35,382 nt of DNA from Desulfovibrio aminophilus DSM 12254 (GCF_000422565.1 NZ_AUMA01000019.1:1-35382); one strand, 5' to 3'. Positions 7,677-16,197 are shown, counted from the first letter of the stretch. Notes: a model not told the origin generated them from the letters alone. A program made the numbers and translations.

Positions 7677-10315
7677 CAGCCGCGCCCTCCACCGGCGAGA
7701 AGGAACGTCCTCATGAGTTCGGTGTCATGATGATATGCCTGGAGCCACACCGACGCGACCCAGCGTTCCCCGTCGAAGCTGGACTCCTGGCGGCCGACCC
7801 GGGCGGACACGCCGTTCTCGGTCTCGACGTAGACGTTGAAGATCGGCGCGGCGGGAGCGGTCGAGCCTCCAGCGCGGCCCAGGGCGGCCATCTGCTGCGG
7901 CGTGAAGACCCATTCGTCGGCGCGCAGGATCGTGGGCACCTCGCCGGACTTGCCCGTGTGATAGCGCGGCGCGGCGCGGAACAGATCCGCGTCCGCGAGA
8001 CGCATGCGCCCCGGCGTGGCCGCGCTGCCGCCATCGTGCAGTATCCCCGCGAACAGGCTGGTCAGCCCGCCGGAGGAGGCCCACTTGGCCAGCGGCCCGG
8101 TGATCTGCTGGCGGATCATCATGCGCGTGAAGTCGGCCTGGATGGAGCGCAGCATGTCCGTGACTTCGATCTTGCCCCGCGTGGCCATGAGCGTGAACCC
8201 GTCCTCGATGTTGCCCATCGTGGACATGGCCACCGACTGCACTCCCATGAACGTGTCCGTGGCCGTGGCGCCGTACTCCCGCAGGGAGGCGTTGGCCGCG
8301 TAGAGCCAGTCGCCGTCGCGGTGGGCCGTGGCCTCGGCCAGGCGCTCGTTGATGACCTGGCGTTCCTCCTCGGTCTTGGCCAGGGTCTGCTCGATCTCCA
8401 GAAGCTGGACTTGGGCGGCGTAAAAATTCTGGGTGTGGTTGGTCATCTGGGCGTACTCGCCCCGCAGCTGGACGGCCGTCTTCAGCCGCTCGCGCTCCTT
8501 GGCCGAGATCTCGGCGGCCTCCATCGTGTCGGCCATCTGCCCCTCGACCGAGCCGGGCTGCAGGCGGGCCTTGGAGTACTTGGCGCGGATGGCCGCGATC
8601 TCGGCCTCGTAGGTGTCCACGCCCTGGAGCTGGGCCAGCTTGAGCTGGGCCTCGGCCCGCTGTTCCTCCCGCTCGGCGGTCAGGCTCTTCTCCAGGTACC
8701 CGCGCTTGATCTCGTACTTGCGGGCCTCATAGTCGATGACCCCCTGCAGCGCGGACGATTCCTCCGGGCCGGCTCCGACCATCTCCTTGCGGAGCGAGGC
8801 CACCGCGGACTCGTATTCCCGGCGCAGGGTCAGCAGCTTGGAGCCGATCTCGTCGCCCGATTGCTCGGCTGCCGTGGCCAGGAACTCCAGACGGGCGCTC
8901 TCCAGATCCTTGCGGGCGTCCAGGATCTTGCGCGTGGTGGCGTCGTCCACCGTGGTGGTTGTCTTGGGCGCGGCCAGCGGCTCACGGAAGGTGTATTTGT
9001 CGGCCAAAGCAGGGGAAACCAGCCATGCGTCAGTAACACCTCTGGCGTCAGAGAGCCTCTTCTTCTGCTTCAATTTGTCGATCTCAGCCTGGTATTGTTC
9101 CTTCTCGTCGCTGTATAAAGCGGAATCCCTCTTCGCCTTGAGAACCTCGATCTGCTTGATGATGGATTCTCCGGTTTCCATGAACTGGAGAAACTCGTCC
9201 CGGTCACCCCAGAAAGCCTGGTTCAAATCCTTCCAGTCGAGCTTACCCTGCCAATGCGCCTCCAGAATCTTGTCCCAGTCATCGGCCCAGTCCCAGGCGT
9301 AGGAAAACGCGGCCAACCCGGCCACACCAGCGGCACCGCCCATCAAGGCACCGAGGATTCCGACCTGTTGAATAATCGAGGGGAGCTTGTTCCACCCTTC
9401 CAGGATGGTCTCCAAAACGCCCCCGGCCTCAGCCCCGAACGAGACCAGGGTGTCAAACGTGTCGACGGCCGTGCTCCCAATCCCCGCCAGCCGCTCCTGG
9501 GTCTGCGGATCCTTCACATAGGCGGTGAACTCTTTCATCCTGGACGTGGCGTCCTGGACCAGCTGGCTCACGGCCGGGAGCTGGGACTGGCCCAACTCAT
9601 TCTGCATATCCGCCCAATATCTGGAAAACGAGGTGATCTGCTTGCCCGCCGTGGTCATGGCCTCAGCGTACAGTGCGGAGTACCCACGGGACGCCTCCAA
9701 AACCACGTTGACCCTGGCCTGCATCTTCTCCTGCTCGGTGAGGGCGTTGGTGGATTTGTGCAACTGCTGGGCCAGGGACTTGTAGGACGCCTCGAACTGG
9801 ACGTTCAGGCCGAGGGTGCGCAGGATCTCCACCTCTCCGGACTTGATGGCCCGGACCATGCTCGCGAACGTCTCGGAGGAGTTGAGCCCGGCGGCGACCG
9901 CCACGTCCTGGGCCGCACTGGCCAGCTCCGCCGCCTTGGAGAGGTCCATGTAGGCCGCCGCCATGCTGGTGAGCACCTCACGGGCCTCGTTCATGGCGAT
10001 GCCCTGGGACTCGAGCTGCTTCTCAAACAGGACCATCTGCGAGGGCAGATACCCGGCGTTGCGGCCCGCGCGATTCATGCTCACGCCCAGGGTCTCGTAG
10101 CGCGCGGCCGCCATCACCGTGTCCTTGGCGAAGTCGGCCATCTTGAGCGTGGCCAGAAGGCCGAGCGTCTTGCGCAGCACCGTGTTGAACATCTCGCCCT
10201 GTCGGCCGAGGCCCTGGAAGGAGGCCTCGGCCTGGCGGCCGACCCGGGAGACCTGGGCCCCGAAGTCGCGAATGACCACGGAGCCCTTGTCGTCCACCCG
10301 GATCTCGATCCTCAC
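7676..10315 (-). CDS. tail tape measure protein
   Basis: 879 aa from GTG 10315, which overlaps the T-frame stop as GTGA; ATG 10339 (887 aa) is the alternative. The opening (RIEIRVDDKGSVVIRDFG), long helical and coiled-coil stretches and one hydrophobic segment near residue 320 (GILGALMGGAAGVAGLAAF) are typical. The C-terminus has GGSTAPAAPIFNVYV, as many tape measures do. At about 1.5 Å per residue it predicts a tail near 130 nm, a siphovirus length. It sets tail length and is ejected with the DNA. It directly follows the frameshifting chaperone pair, as in lambda (G, GT, H). Confidence 0.92.
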   Translation of the reverse strand: MRIEIRVDDKGSVVIRDFGAQVSRVGRQAEASFQGLGRQGEMFNTVLRKTLGLLATLKMADFAKDTVMAAARYETLGVSMNRAGRNAGYLPSQMVLFEKQLESQGIAMNEAREVLTSMAAAYMDLSKAAELASAAQDVAVAAGLNSSETFASMVRAIKSGEVEILRTLGLNVQFEASYKSLAQQLHKSTNALTEQEKMQARVNVVLEASRGYSALYAEAMTTAGKQITSFSRYWADMQNELGQSQLPAVSQLVQDATSRMKEFTAYVKDPQTQERLAGIGSTAVDTFDTLVSFGAEAGGVLETILEGWNKLPSIIQQVGILGALMGGAAGVAGLAAFSYAWDWADDWDKILEAHWQGKLDWKDLNQAFWGDRDEFLQFMETGESIIKQIEVLKAKRDSALYSDEKEQYQAEIDKLKQKKRLSDARGVTDAWLVSPALADKYTFREPLAAPKTTTTVDDATTRKILDARKDLESARLEFLATAAEQSGDEIGSKLLTLRREYESAVASLRKEMVGAGPEESSALQGVIDYEARKYEIKRGYLEKSLTAEREEQRAEAQLKLAQLQGVDTYEAEIAAIRAKYSKARLQPGSVEGQMADTMEAAEISAKERERLKTAVQLRGEYAQMTNHTQNFYAAQVQLLEIEQTLAKTEEERQVINERLAEATAHRDGDWLYAANASLREYGATATDTFMGVQSVAMSTMGNIEDGFTLMATRGKIEVTDMLRSIQADFTRMMIRQQITGPLAKWASSGGLTSLFAGILHDGGSAATPGRMRLADADLFRAAPRYHTGKSGEVPTILRADEWVFTPQQMAALGRAGGSTAPAAPIFNVYVETENGVSARVGRQESSFDGERWVASVWLQAYHHDTELMRTFLLAGGGRG

Positions 10316-11045
10316 AGCGCTGGTATTGCCAACAGGCATTCCACTTGTCCCAGGTCTTCCCACTCCTCGGGAGTGAGGTCGTCAGCTTCCATCGGGTATC
10401 CGGCCATCTTCAAGGCATGGAGCCGGAGCATCTTCCGCGTGTAGTCTCCCAGATCCCCGGCTTCCGGGCGGCGGCGCGAGCAGTTCCCGCACGCCCATTC
10501 CAGGTTGCCGCCGAACTCGGCCGCGCACTTCGCGCGCTCCTCGTCCGTGCAGCCCGCCTCCCGGAGCCGCCGGAGATCCTCTAGGAGTTTTTTCCGGGAT
10601 CCTCCTCGGCCCCGGCATCGGCCCCGGCTTCACCCCGGGGGTCGGGTTCGGGCTCGGGCGTGGGCTCCAGGGCGGCGGCGGAATGGTCGAAGACGCGGGC
10701 GGCCAGCAGCTCCACCAGGTCGCTGGCCTGGTCGGCGACCACCGACTTCCAGTTGGGGTCGTAGTGCGGCGACTTGGGGTCGCTGGACATGGGCACCCAG
10801 GATTCGCCGGGACCGATGCGTTCGAAGTCCCCCTCGCGGAATCCGGTCAGGATCTCGAAACCGTAGCGGCGGCGGGCGTCTCCGATGTTCTGGATGACCT
10901 TGTTGCCCTTGCGTTGCAGGCTCATGTTCTCGTAGTTCACCTTCTCCCGCGTGGTGGGCATGCGGTAGTAGAGCACGATCTCGGTGCCGGACAGGTTGTC
11001 CTGGACCACCAGTTCGTTGCGCGGAGCGCCGAGGCGACGGGGCAT
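10312..11045 (-). CDS. tail assembly chaperone GT-type product made by -1 frameshift
   Basis: Predicted 244-aa product: residues 1-153 of the chaperone below, then a switch to the -1 frame at the heptamer A-AAA-AAC (10593-10587) and 91 further residues to TGA 10312. The extension starts LLEDLRRLREAGCTDEERAK and has Cys residues in C…C…CGNC and a C-terminal LTPEEWEDLGQVECL. This frame has no start of its own in a usable place and is open exactly from the slip site to the tape-measure start. Lambda makes gpG and gpGT by the same mechanism; GT recruits tail tube protein onto the tape measure. Frameshift efficiency cannot be read from the sequence. Confidence 0.85.
10581..11045 (-). CDS. tail assembly chaperone, zero-frame (G-type) product
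   Basis: 154 aa, ATG 11045 with GAGGAGA just upstream. The body (LVVQDNLSGTEIVLYYRMPTTREKV … RRRYGFEILTGFREGDF) is followed by a low-complexity acidic/Pro tail (PTPEPEPDPRGEAGADAGAEEDPGKNS). It lies between the major tail protein and the tape measure and ends one codon after a perfect slippery heptamer, which identifies it as the short chaperone. It should coat the tape measure during tail assembly and be absent from virions. Confidence 0.85.
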   Translation of the reverse strand: MPRRLGAPRNELVVQDNLSGTEIVLYYRMPTTREKVNYENMSLQRKGNKVIQNIGDARRRYGFEILTGFREGDFERIGPGESWVPMSSDPKSPHYDPNWKSVVADQASDLVELLAARVFDHSAAALEPTPEPEPDPRGEAGADAGAEEDPGKNS

Positions 11046-11081
11046 GTGGTTCTCCTCTCTGTTCTCAGGTTGCGTGCAAAA

Positions 11082-12359
11082 CTACGCGGCGTAGGCCGCG
11101 ACCTTGTTCTGGACCCGGACGATGACGCTGCCGTGGGTGTCGTCCTCGAGCACGGTGAGGTCGCCCGCCTCGGCCAGGCGCTTGCCGTCCACGGACGCCG
11201 GGGCCGTCAGTACGCCGAGGCGCGGGAAGATGATCTCCACCTGGTAGTTCTTTCCGGCCTCGTACTCCGCGCCCACGGCCAGCAGCCGCATGCCCACAGT
11301 GTCGTTGGATTCCATGTGGGCCTGGACGATGAAGTCGCGCAGCTCGCGGGAGAGCTTGAGCGTCTGCACGCGGCCCTCGCGGAAGGCGCTCGTGGCGTAC
11401 CCGCCGCCAGCACCGGGCCGGAAGCCGATCTGGATGTTGTTGTTCAGGGTCCATTCGATGGACTTGATCTCCGAGGACAGGGTGCGGCCGCCCTGAAACT
11501 GCGTGCCGTTCCACTTGCCGCCGAAGGCCACCTGGAGCTGGGCCACGCGCAGGGGCGACTCCTCCACCCGCGAGGGGAACTGGCACCAGGCGGGTTCGGT
11601 GGGGGCGTAGAGCACCTTGTAGCTGATCACGTCCGTGGCCACGCCCGGAGGGGTGATGGTGATGATCGCCGGGGTGTCCGCCGACACGGCCGAGAAGGGC
11701 ACCTCGGTCCAGACGCCGGGGGTCAGCTCGGCGCGGATCCGCTGCACGTTGTCCATGCGGGTCTGCGCGTCGGCCCCGTGCACGCCGTTGGCGGCGAGGG
11801 CGAGGCTCGCGGCGTTGACGGCGGCCTGCACGGTCTCCTCGGTGACGGAACGGTCGCTCTTGCCCGTGCCCTTGAGCGTGCCCGTGACCTTGACCCAGGA
11901 GTCCTCGGCGAAGGAGGCCGTGACCTGGTCCACGAACATGGACACGAACCGGCGCTTGTAGACGGTCTTGCCGAAGCGCTGCCCTGCTGTGAAGCTGGGC
12001 AGGCTGCGGTCCAGGTCCACGTCGCCGTCGATGGGCCGGATGGTGTGAAGCCACCCCGACCCGGAGGCGGCCGCAGCCACGTTGCCCAGGGCGTATGCCA
12101 GCAGGAAGGCGAAATGCTGGGGCTGGGCCTTCTCGAAGTTGAACGCGCCACTGGACAGGGAACCATTGTCGTAGATGGCGTCGGCCTCCTCCTTGCCGCG
12201 CAGCTCGTCGGCGTTGGACTCGCGCCTGGGGTCCAGGTTGAGCACGTCGGTCAGGCTCACGAGCATGGAGGTGTCCAGGGTCTGTGCGACGTTGATGCCC
12301 GTCTCCCTGGCCCCGGCGGACACGGCCACCAGGTTGTGTGTCGCCCTGTGCGATCTCAT
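11082..12359 (-). CDS. major tail tube protein (siphovirus type)
   Basis: 425 aa. It opens MRSHRATHNLVAVSAGARETG. Features such as ETGINVAQTLDTSMLV, GFRPGAGGGYATSAFREGR and QVEIIFPRLGVL agree with large tail tube proteins of Mu-like siphophages. It replaces the sheath and tube pair (L, M) found in Mu, and no sheath gene is seen anywhere in the window. Residues about 170-260 include an Ala-rich, repeat-like region (QAAVNAASLALAANG … ITPPGVATDVISYKVLYAP), probably an added surface domain. It follows the gp38-like gene with a 3-base gap and precedes the chaperone gene, the standard tube position. Confidence 0.78.
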   Translation of the reverse strand: MRSHRATHNLVAVSAGARETGINVAQTLDTSMLVSLTDVLNLDPRRESNADELRGKEEADAIYDNGSLSSGAFNFEKAQPQHFAFLLAYALGNVAAAASGSGWLHTIRPIDGDVDLDRSLPSFTAGQRFGKTVYKRRFVSMFVDQVTASFAEDSWVKVTGTLKGTGKSDRSVTEETVQAAVNAASLALAANGVHGADAQTRMDNVQRIRAELTPGVWTEVPFSAVSADTPAIITITPPGVATDVISYKVLYAPTEPAWCQFPSRVEESPLRVAQLQVAFGGKWNGTQFQGGRTLSSEIKSIEWTLNNNIQIGFRPGAGGGYATSAFREGRVQTLKLSRELRDFIVQAHMESNDTVGMRLLAVGAEYEAGKNYQVEIIFPRLGVLTAPASVDGKRLAEAGDLTVLEDDTHGSVIVRVQNKVAAYAA

Positions 12360-12362
12360 GGT

Positions 12363-12569
12363 CTACCCCTTGCCGGACTTGCGCCCGGTCTTGCTCGCGG
12401 GGGCATCGGCCTCCGCATCGTCAACGGCCTGCTGTACGGGCTCGAAACGGCCCGCGTCTCCGGCGGGCACCTCGTCGTAAGTCGCCCCATGCTCAAAGCG
12501 GCGTCCGGCCAGGGGGCCGTCCACCGCCGTGAACTCCGGGGCCGAGGCCTTGAGCTTGTAGCGTCTCAC
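12363..12569 (-). CDS. Mu gp38-like small protein (DUF2635 type)
   Basis: 68 aa from GTG 12569, overlapping the gp37-like stop (GTGA). The sequence (RRYKLKASAPEFTAVDGPLAG … FEHGATYDEVP … RFEPV) resembles the short DUF2635 proteins found after gp37 in Mu-like phages, with a basic KTGRKSGKG end. Its role in tail completion is not known. The call rests on size, position and a weak match of the opening residues. Confidence 0.62.
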   Translation of the reverse strand: MRRYKLKASAPEFTAVDGPLAGRRFEHGATYDEVPAGDAGRFEPVQQAVDDAEADAPASKTGRKSGKG

Positions 12570-13012
12570 GGCCGGTCCTCCTCGTTTTCGTAGTTGAAGG
12601 TCAGGACGACGCGCTGCAGCATCTCCTTGTCGTCGCCAACGGTCTCGCTGGCGGCCTCCGCCGGGCAGAACACGCCGAAAAATCCGGGCAGGCCCAAGGG
12701 CTCGTCGGCGAGCGCCGCGCGCAGCTCCCGGGCCCAGGACAGGACGCCCCGGACCCCGGCCTTGTCCCCCACCAGGTTGGCCTCGGGCTTGGAGTGCTGA
12801 ACATAGACGACAGCAAGCACGGTCCTGGTCACGCGCTCCATGTCTCCGGCCAGCTCCACCCGCGCGGTGCCGCCGTCCTTGACGCCCACGCACGGCGGGC
12901 GGCAGCCCTTGGGAATCAGGTCCAGGTGCGGCGTGATGTACACGTCCCCATCCCGGATCCCGACGAGGGAGGCGCGCAGGTGGTCGCGCATGGCGATCAG
13001 CAGCCGGTCCAT
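12566..13012 (-). CDS. Mu gp37-like protein (DUF1834 type), tail terminator candidate
   Basis: 148 aa, ATG 13012 sharing bases with the gp36-like stop. It has the alpha/beta makeup of gp37-type proteins (MDRLLIAMRDHLRASL … DVYITPHLDLIPKGCRPPCVGVKDGG … RTVLAVVYVQ). In Mu-like phages this gene follows gp36 and precedes the tail tube genes. By position it is the likely tail terminator or joining protein; this is inference from gene order. Confidence 0.75.
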   Translation of the reverse strand: MDRLLIAMRDHLRASLVGIRDGDVYITPHLDLIPKGCRPPCVGVKDGGTARVELAGDMERVTRTVLAVVYVQHSKPEANLVGDKAGVRGVLSWARELRAALADEPLGLPGFFGVFCPAEAASETVGDDKEMLQRVVLTFNYENEEDRP

Positions 13013-13443
13013 CAGAAGTCCTTCATGCCGTCACGGCTGAAAAGCCGCTCGGGATTGTCGCCGGACAGGCGCGGGGCCTCGGCTGGCTTGGGCGTGCCGT
13101 CGGGATCGCCGAGCCCCAGGGAGATGGAGCCCTTGGCCACCTGTTCCAGGAAGCGAACGGCCGCCTTGTAGCGCTCGGCCCGGGCCTCGGGAGCGCCCAT
13201 GCGCCGCGAGAACAAGTTGTAGATCGCGATGTCCACCGCGATCTTGCGCAGAATCGGCGGCACCTGGCCCAGCGGCAGCCCGTAGCGGGAGCCGAGATAG
13301 CCGTCGATCTCCCCGTCGGCGTCGGCGATGGCCTTGTCCACGCGGGACTCCACGACGATCCCGGCGTCCTCGTCGTCGGTCAGCTGGACGAGGACGGCCT
13401 CGTCCAGCTGGTCCCGGATGTCGGCCGACAGACAATAGGCCAC
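13012..13443 (-). CDS. Mu gp36-like protein (DUF1320), head-tail connector
   Basis: 143 aa. The opening MAYCLSADIRDQLDE … LVQLTDDEDAG, then KAIADADGEIDGYLGSRYGLPL … VPPILRKIAVDIAIYNLFSRR, is the DUF1320 signature. DUF1320 proteins are head-completion or connector proteins in Mu-like phages. It follows the HI1506-like gene and overlaps gp37. The match to the family is strong by eye. Confidence 0.88.
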   Translation of the reverse strand: MAYCLSADIRDQLDEAVLVQLTDDEDAGIVVESRVDKAIADADGEIDGYLGSRYGLPLGQVPPILRKIAVDIAIYNLFSRRMGAPEARAERYKAAVRFLEQVAKGSISLGLGDPDGTPKPAEAPRLSGDNPERLFSRDGMKDF

Positions 13444-13446
13444 GGC

Positions 13447-13758
13447 CTACTTGCCCCCCTTCTTGGAGGTCTTGCCCTTGTCGGGCGAGGGCGGCTGATC
13501 CCCGGACCCCGCATCACCCTGGGGACCGGGCGAGGGTGGCTGATCCCCGGGCCCCGCATCACCCTGGGGACCGGGCGAGGGCGGCGTGGCGGGGGCGGCG
13601 GGCTTCTTCGTGATCTTGACTTGAAGCATGGTGTCGGCGGACAGGATCTCGATCTCCTCGGAGGTGAACCGGCCGTCGGGGTGCTCCACCCACTGGTCGG
13701 AGTGGGCAATGCCGCAGCGGCGGAATCCGTCGCGGTTGGCCTTGATGCTCACGGGCAT
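13447..13758 (-). CDS. HI1506-like protein with Pro/Gly repeat linker
   Basis: 103 aa. ATG 13758 was preferred over 13773 because AAGGAG lies six bases upstream. The first 60 residues (VSIKANRDGFRRCGIAHSDQWVEHPDGRFTSEEIEIL) match the HI1506-type proteins that follow the major capsid gene in Mu-like prophages. The C-terminus carries two copies of a 15-residue unit (PPSPGPQGDAGPGDQ and variant) and a Lys-rich tail (DKGKTSKKGGK). The repeat is also visible as a 45-bp DNA repeat at about 13490-13590. Function is unknown. Confidence 0.75.
   Translation of the reverse strand: MPVSIKANRDGFRRCGIAHSDQWVEHPDGRFTSEEIEILSADTMLQVKITKKPAAPATPPSPGPQGDAGPGDQPPSPGPQGDAGSGDQPPSPDKGKTSKKGGK
13490..13585. repeat. 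45-bp tandem repeat, two copies, inside the HI1506-like gene
   Basis: Two adjacent near-identical 45-bp units (containing GGCTGATCCCCGG and CATCACCCTGGGGACCGGG) differ at only a few bases and encode PPSPGPQGDAG(P/S)GDQ twice. The unit keeps the frame, so copy-number change would only lengthen or shorten the linker. Confidence 0.85.
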
Positions 13759-13776
13759 ATGCGTCTCCTTCATGGA

Positions 13777-13801
13777 GCGGGGCCGCTCATCGCGGCCCCG
13801 C
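13777..13801 (-). terminator. hairpin after the major capsid gene
   Basis: A perfect 10-bp stem (GCGGGGCCGC / GCGGCCCCGC) with a 5-base loop lies ten bases after the capsid stop on the minus strand and before the next gene's RBS. No U-tract follows, so it is more likely an attenuator or mRNA-stabilising end that lets capsid protein be made in excess over gp36/gp37. Confidence 0.6.
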
Positions 13802-13811
13802 GTTCAGGTTG

Positions 13812-14690
13812 CTAGGCCAGCCAGGGCACTTCGAGCAGCTCGACGGTGTTGGCCCACTCGTTGCTCGCGCCGCCGGTGGTCAGGGCGTTCTTGATGACCT
13901 TGCGGGCCGCGCCGATCAGGGTCGGCGGGACCACCAGGTGGGTGGGCACGATACCCAAGGGATCGTCCTCCTCATTCTTCAGGCTCATCATGGCCGTATA
14001 GGCCGCGCCGAAGGAGTCCGAATCCAGGGTCTGCTTGGAGCCGTAGGCCAGCTGCCACAGCCCGTATCCGGCGTTCTTGCGGTCATCCACGCCGTAGGTG
14101 AACTTCTTGCGCTTGAACACGCTCTCGCTCGTCGGGTCGTCCTGGGCCACGAACTCCGGCTCCTTGCGGCGCTGGAGGATGAGCGGCTTGATCGGCTGGG
14201 ACAGATCCAGCAGGTACCAGGGGGTGCCCGCGCCGCCGCCGAAGTTGGAGACCGAGGCGTCCCCCACCGGGTGATCCGTATCGAAGAAGTACTGGCCGTC
14301 GTAGCAGACGCCGGTGAAGCCGTTTTTGAGCAGCTTGAAAACCAGCTGGTCGGGATGCACGGCCGCCGAGTGGGCCAGGCCCTGGATCAGGGGCGGGTAG
14401 ACCCCGATCTGATCGTCCTCGATGCTGTCGCGGTCGACCTCCACGGTCGCCTCGAAGTCCTTGTTCGTGATGGTGTAGTTGAAGGCGCTCAGATCCTTGA
14501 CCACGCGCTCGCCGACCCACTCCCGCATGGCCGGGAAGTTGGCGAGCCACTTGTAGTCCACGACAGCGCCGGTGCTCACGGCCTTCATGGCCACGAGCGG
14601 CCACATGGATTTCGCCCCGGCGAAGGCGGCGGCGAAGATGGTGTTGAAGCTGATGTAGATCCCCTGCAGGGACGCCTGATTGATGATCAT
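13812..14690 (-). CDS. major capsid protein (Mu gpT-like)
   Basis: 292 aa, close to the 305 aa of Mu gpT. The start (MIINQASLQGIYISFNTIFAAAF) and DRDSIEDDQIGVYPPLIQGLA … FKLLKNGF … YDGQYFFDTDHPVG are characteristic of the gpT family; the LFFS-like motif and FDTDHP stretch are especially telling. A strong AGGAG precedes ATG 14690. It follows the protease/scaffold and cement genes, the canonical Mu order. It forms the icosahedral head. Confidence 0.95.
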   Translation of the reverse strand: MIINQASLQGIYISFNTIFAAAFAGAKSMWPLVAMKAVSTGAVVDYKWLANFPAMREWVGERVVKDLSAFNYTITNKDFEATVEVDRDSIEDDQIGVYPPLIQGLAHSAAVHPDQLVFKLLKNGFTGVCYDGQYFFDTDHPVGDASVSNFGGGAGTPWYLLDLSQPIKPLILQRRKEPEFVAQDDPTSESVFKRKKFTYGVDDRKNAGYGLWQLAYGSKQTLDSDSFGAAYTAMMSLKNEEDDPLGIVPTHLVVPPTLIGAARKVIKNALTTGGASNEWANTVELLEVPWLA

Positions 14691-14715
14691 CGTCGTTTCT
14701 CCTCTGTGCGCCGGG

Positions 14716-15108
14716 CTAGGCGAACTCGATCCAGACGCCGTCGGGCTCGACGCCCAGGCATTTCCCGGCCACGATGCTGTTGCTGGCCGCGACGGCCACC
14801 GTCTCGGCGTCCTCGACCATGACGTTGCCGCCGATATTGGCGACCGTCACGGCGCTCGTGCCGCTGTTCTTGAACTTGAAGAGCTTTTTGCGGCGGATCT
14901 CCACGGACCGGTCGCCGTTCTGGCCGCCCGTGTTGTCCACCCGCTGCTCGGTGCGGCCCAGAATCTTGAGCCCGGCGGTGTTCGAGGCCGGGACCACGTA
15001 CCCGGCGGCGTTCAGCGCGGCCATCTTCCCGGCCTCCAGGAGCGTGGACGCGGCCACGCCCAGGACCAGACTCTCGCCGTCGCGCATGGGAGTCTTGCGG
15101 TCAGCCAT
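14716..15108 (-). CDS. head decoration/cement protein candidate
   Basis: 130 aa, ATG directly after the protease gene stop. Small, beta-rich and Gly/Ala-rich (ESLVLGVAASTLLEAGKMAALNA … VVPASNTAGLKILG … TVANIGGNVMVEDAETVAVA). Its size and place between the scaffold and major capsid genes fit the head-stabilising proteins (DUF2190-like) seen in many transposable siphophages. The function is by position and composition. Confidence 0.7.
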   Translation of the reverse strand: MADRKTPMRDGESLVLGVAASTLLEAGKMAALNAAGYVVPASNTAGLKILGRTEQRVDNTGGQNGDRSVEIRRKKLFKFKNSGTSAVTVANIGGNVMVEDAETVAVAASNSIVAGKCLGVEPDGVWIEFA

Positions 15109-15717
15109 CTACTTGTCCTCCTTCCTGGGACCGAACTTTTCCCAGGTTTCCTTGCCGATGCCGCACATCTTGTTGATGCTCATCTGCATCTCGTCGGCGG
15201 CTTTGCCGCCCAGGCCGTCGGCGGTCGGCATGCCGTCGACCGGCACCACGCTGCCGCGCTGGCGCGACAGCACCACGGCCCGGAACAGGGCCGGATCACC
15301 GGCGGCCATCTTGCGGCCCCAGGCTTCCATCTCGGCCGGGCTGGCCTTGCCGTCCTTGAGCGCCTCGGCGACGAGGCCCTCGGCCTTCATTTCCTCAACC
15401 GTGCGGCTCAGGGTGGCCAGCTGCTTGCCCATCTCGCCGGAGGCCACGGCCGGAGCCTTGAGCGCCTCGATGGCGGCGACGACCTTGGCCGCGTCGGCGG
15501 CCTGGTCCAGGCCCAGGGAGTCGAGCACGTCCTTGCAGGCCACGAGCTTGATTTCCCCGGCGGCGGCCATGCCGGACTTCAGCGTGGTCAGCTCCTTGTC
15601 GGCCTGCGCCAGCTTGTCCTTGTCCGCCTTGAGGGCCTCCACGGCCGTCACGGCGTCGGCCTCGCTGGCCGCGTCGGCCAGCCCCAGCAGCTTCTTCAAC
15701 TTCTCGAACAGATTCAT
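15109..15717 (-). CDS. scaffold protein from internal start (Mu gpZ-like)
   Basis: Within the protease gene an in-frame ATG at 15717 opens MNLFEKLKKLLGLADAASEA, preceded by GGAG eight bases upstream (and GAGG closer). The 202-aa product would be the helical, Ala/Lys/Glu-rich half without the protease domain. Mu makes its scaffold Z from an internal start in gene I in just this way. Internal initiation here is inferred from the RBS and the domain boundary. Confidence 0.65.
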   Translation of the reverse strand: MNLFEKLKKLLGLADAASEADAVTAVEALKADKDKLAQADKELTTLKSGMAAAGEIKLVACKDVLDSLGLDQAADAAKVVAAIEALKAPAVASGEMGKQLATLSRTVEEMKAEGLVAEALKDGKASPAEMEAWGRKMAAGDPALFRAVVLSRQRGSVVPVDGMPTADGLGGKAADEMQMSINKMCGIGKETWEKFGPRKEDK

Positions 15718-16197
15718 TTCCTCGGCTCCTTGATCGGGGTTGATCACATGCTTCGCGGCCAGGGCGGCCACGTTACGCATCCTCGGTTGGTTGGTCAGGG
15801 CCACGTTGTAGAGCTGCGCCACCCGGCGGTCCGCGCGGTGCAGGAACACCGGGGAGTGGTAGCGGTACTCGCGCTTGGCGATGAGCCGCGCGCCCTCCTC
15901 GGTCCACTCGGTCCGGCCCCAGAGCCCGTCCGCGCGCCAGTCCAGCTCCTTGATCCATCCCGCCGCCGGGGCGCGCCCGCCGGTCAGGGTCTGGTGCTCA
16001 TAGTCCACGACCATGTCGTGCCCCAGGGCCGCGAACGCCGAGAGCACCGATGCGGCCTCGGCGTCGCCCAACAGGAGCGGCTGGCCGTCCTCGATCACGA
16101 TCAGTCCGCGCGGGGCCAGATGGATCCACTCCGGGGTCTGGCCGTCCCGCATGGCCGTGGCGTCTCTCAACACCGCCATGAGCATCGACGTCTTCAC
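15109..16197 (-). CDS. prohead protease/scaffold (Mu gpI-like)
   Basis: 362 aa, nearly the same as Mu gpI (361). Residues about 20-150 hold the protease domain (WIHLAPRGLIVIEDG … DMVVDYEHQTLTGGRAPAAGWIKEL … YRYHSPVFLHR … ALTNQP); the DYEHQT and YHSPVF motifs are typical. Residues about 160-300 form a helical scaffold. It follows the G-like gene after a 103-bp gap with no further gene. The enzyme cleaves scaffold and itself during head maturation. Confidence 0.92.
   Translation of the reverse strand: MKTSMLMAVLRDATAMRDGQTPEWIHLAPRGLIVIEDGQPLLLGDAEAASVLSAFAALGHDMVVDYEHQTLTGGRAPAAGWIKELDWRADGLWGRTEWTEEGARLIAKREYRYHSPVFLHRADRRVAQLYNVALTNQPRMRNVAALAAKHVINPDQGAEEMNLFEKLKKLLGLADAASEADAVTAVEALKADKDKLAQADKELTTLKSGMAAAGEIKLVACKDVLDSLGLDQAADAAKVVAAIEALKAPAVASGEMGKQLATLSRTVEEMKAEGLVAEALKDGKASPAEMEAWGRKMAAGDPALFRAVVLSRQRGSVVPVDGMPTADGLGGKAADEMQMSINKMCGIGKETWEKFGPRKEDK

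Noticed and set aside
10683-12593. 636-codon plus-strand frame over the tail tube gene
   Set aside because: Composition is typical of antisense frames in high-GC DNA, no RBS or domain, and it lies opposite a well-supported tail gene.
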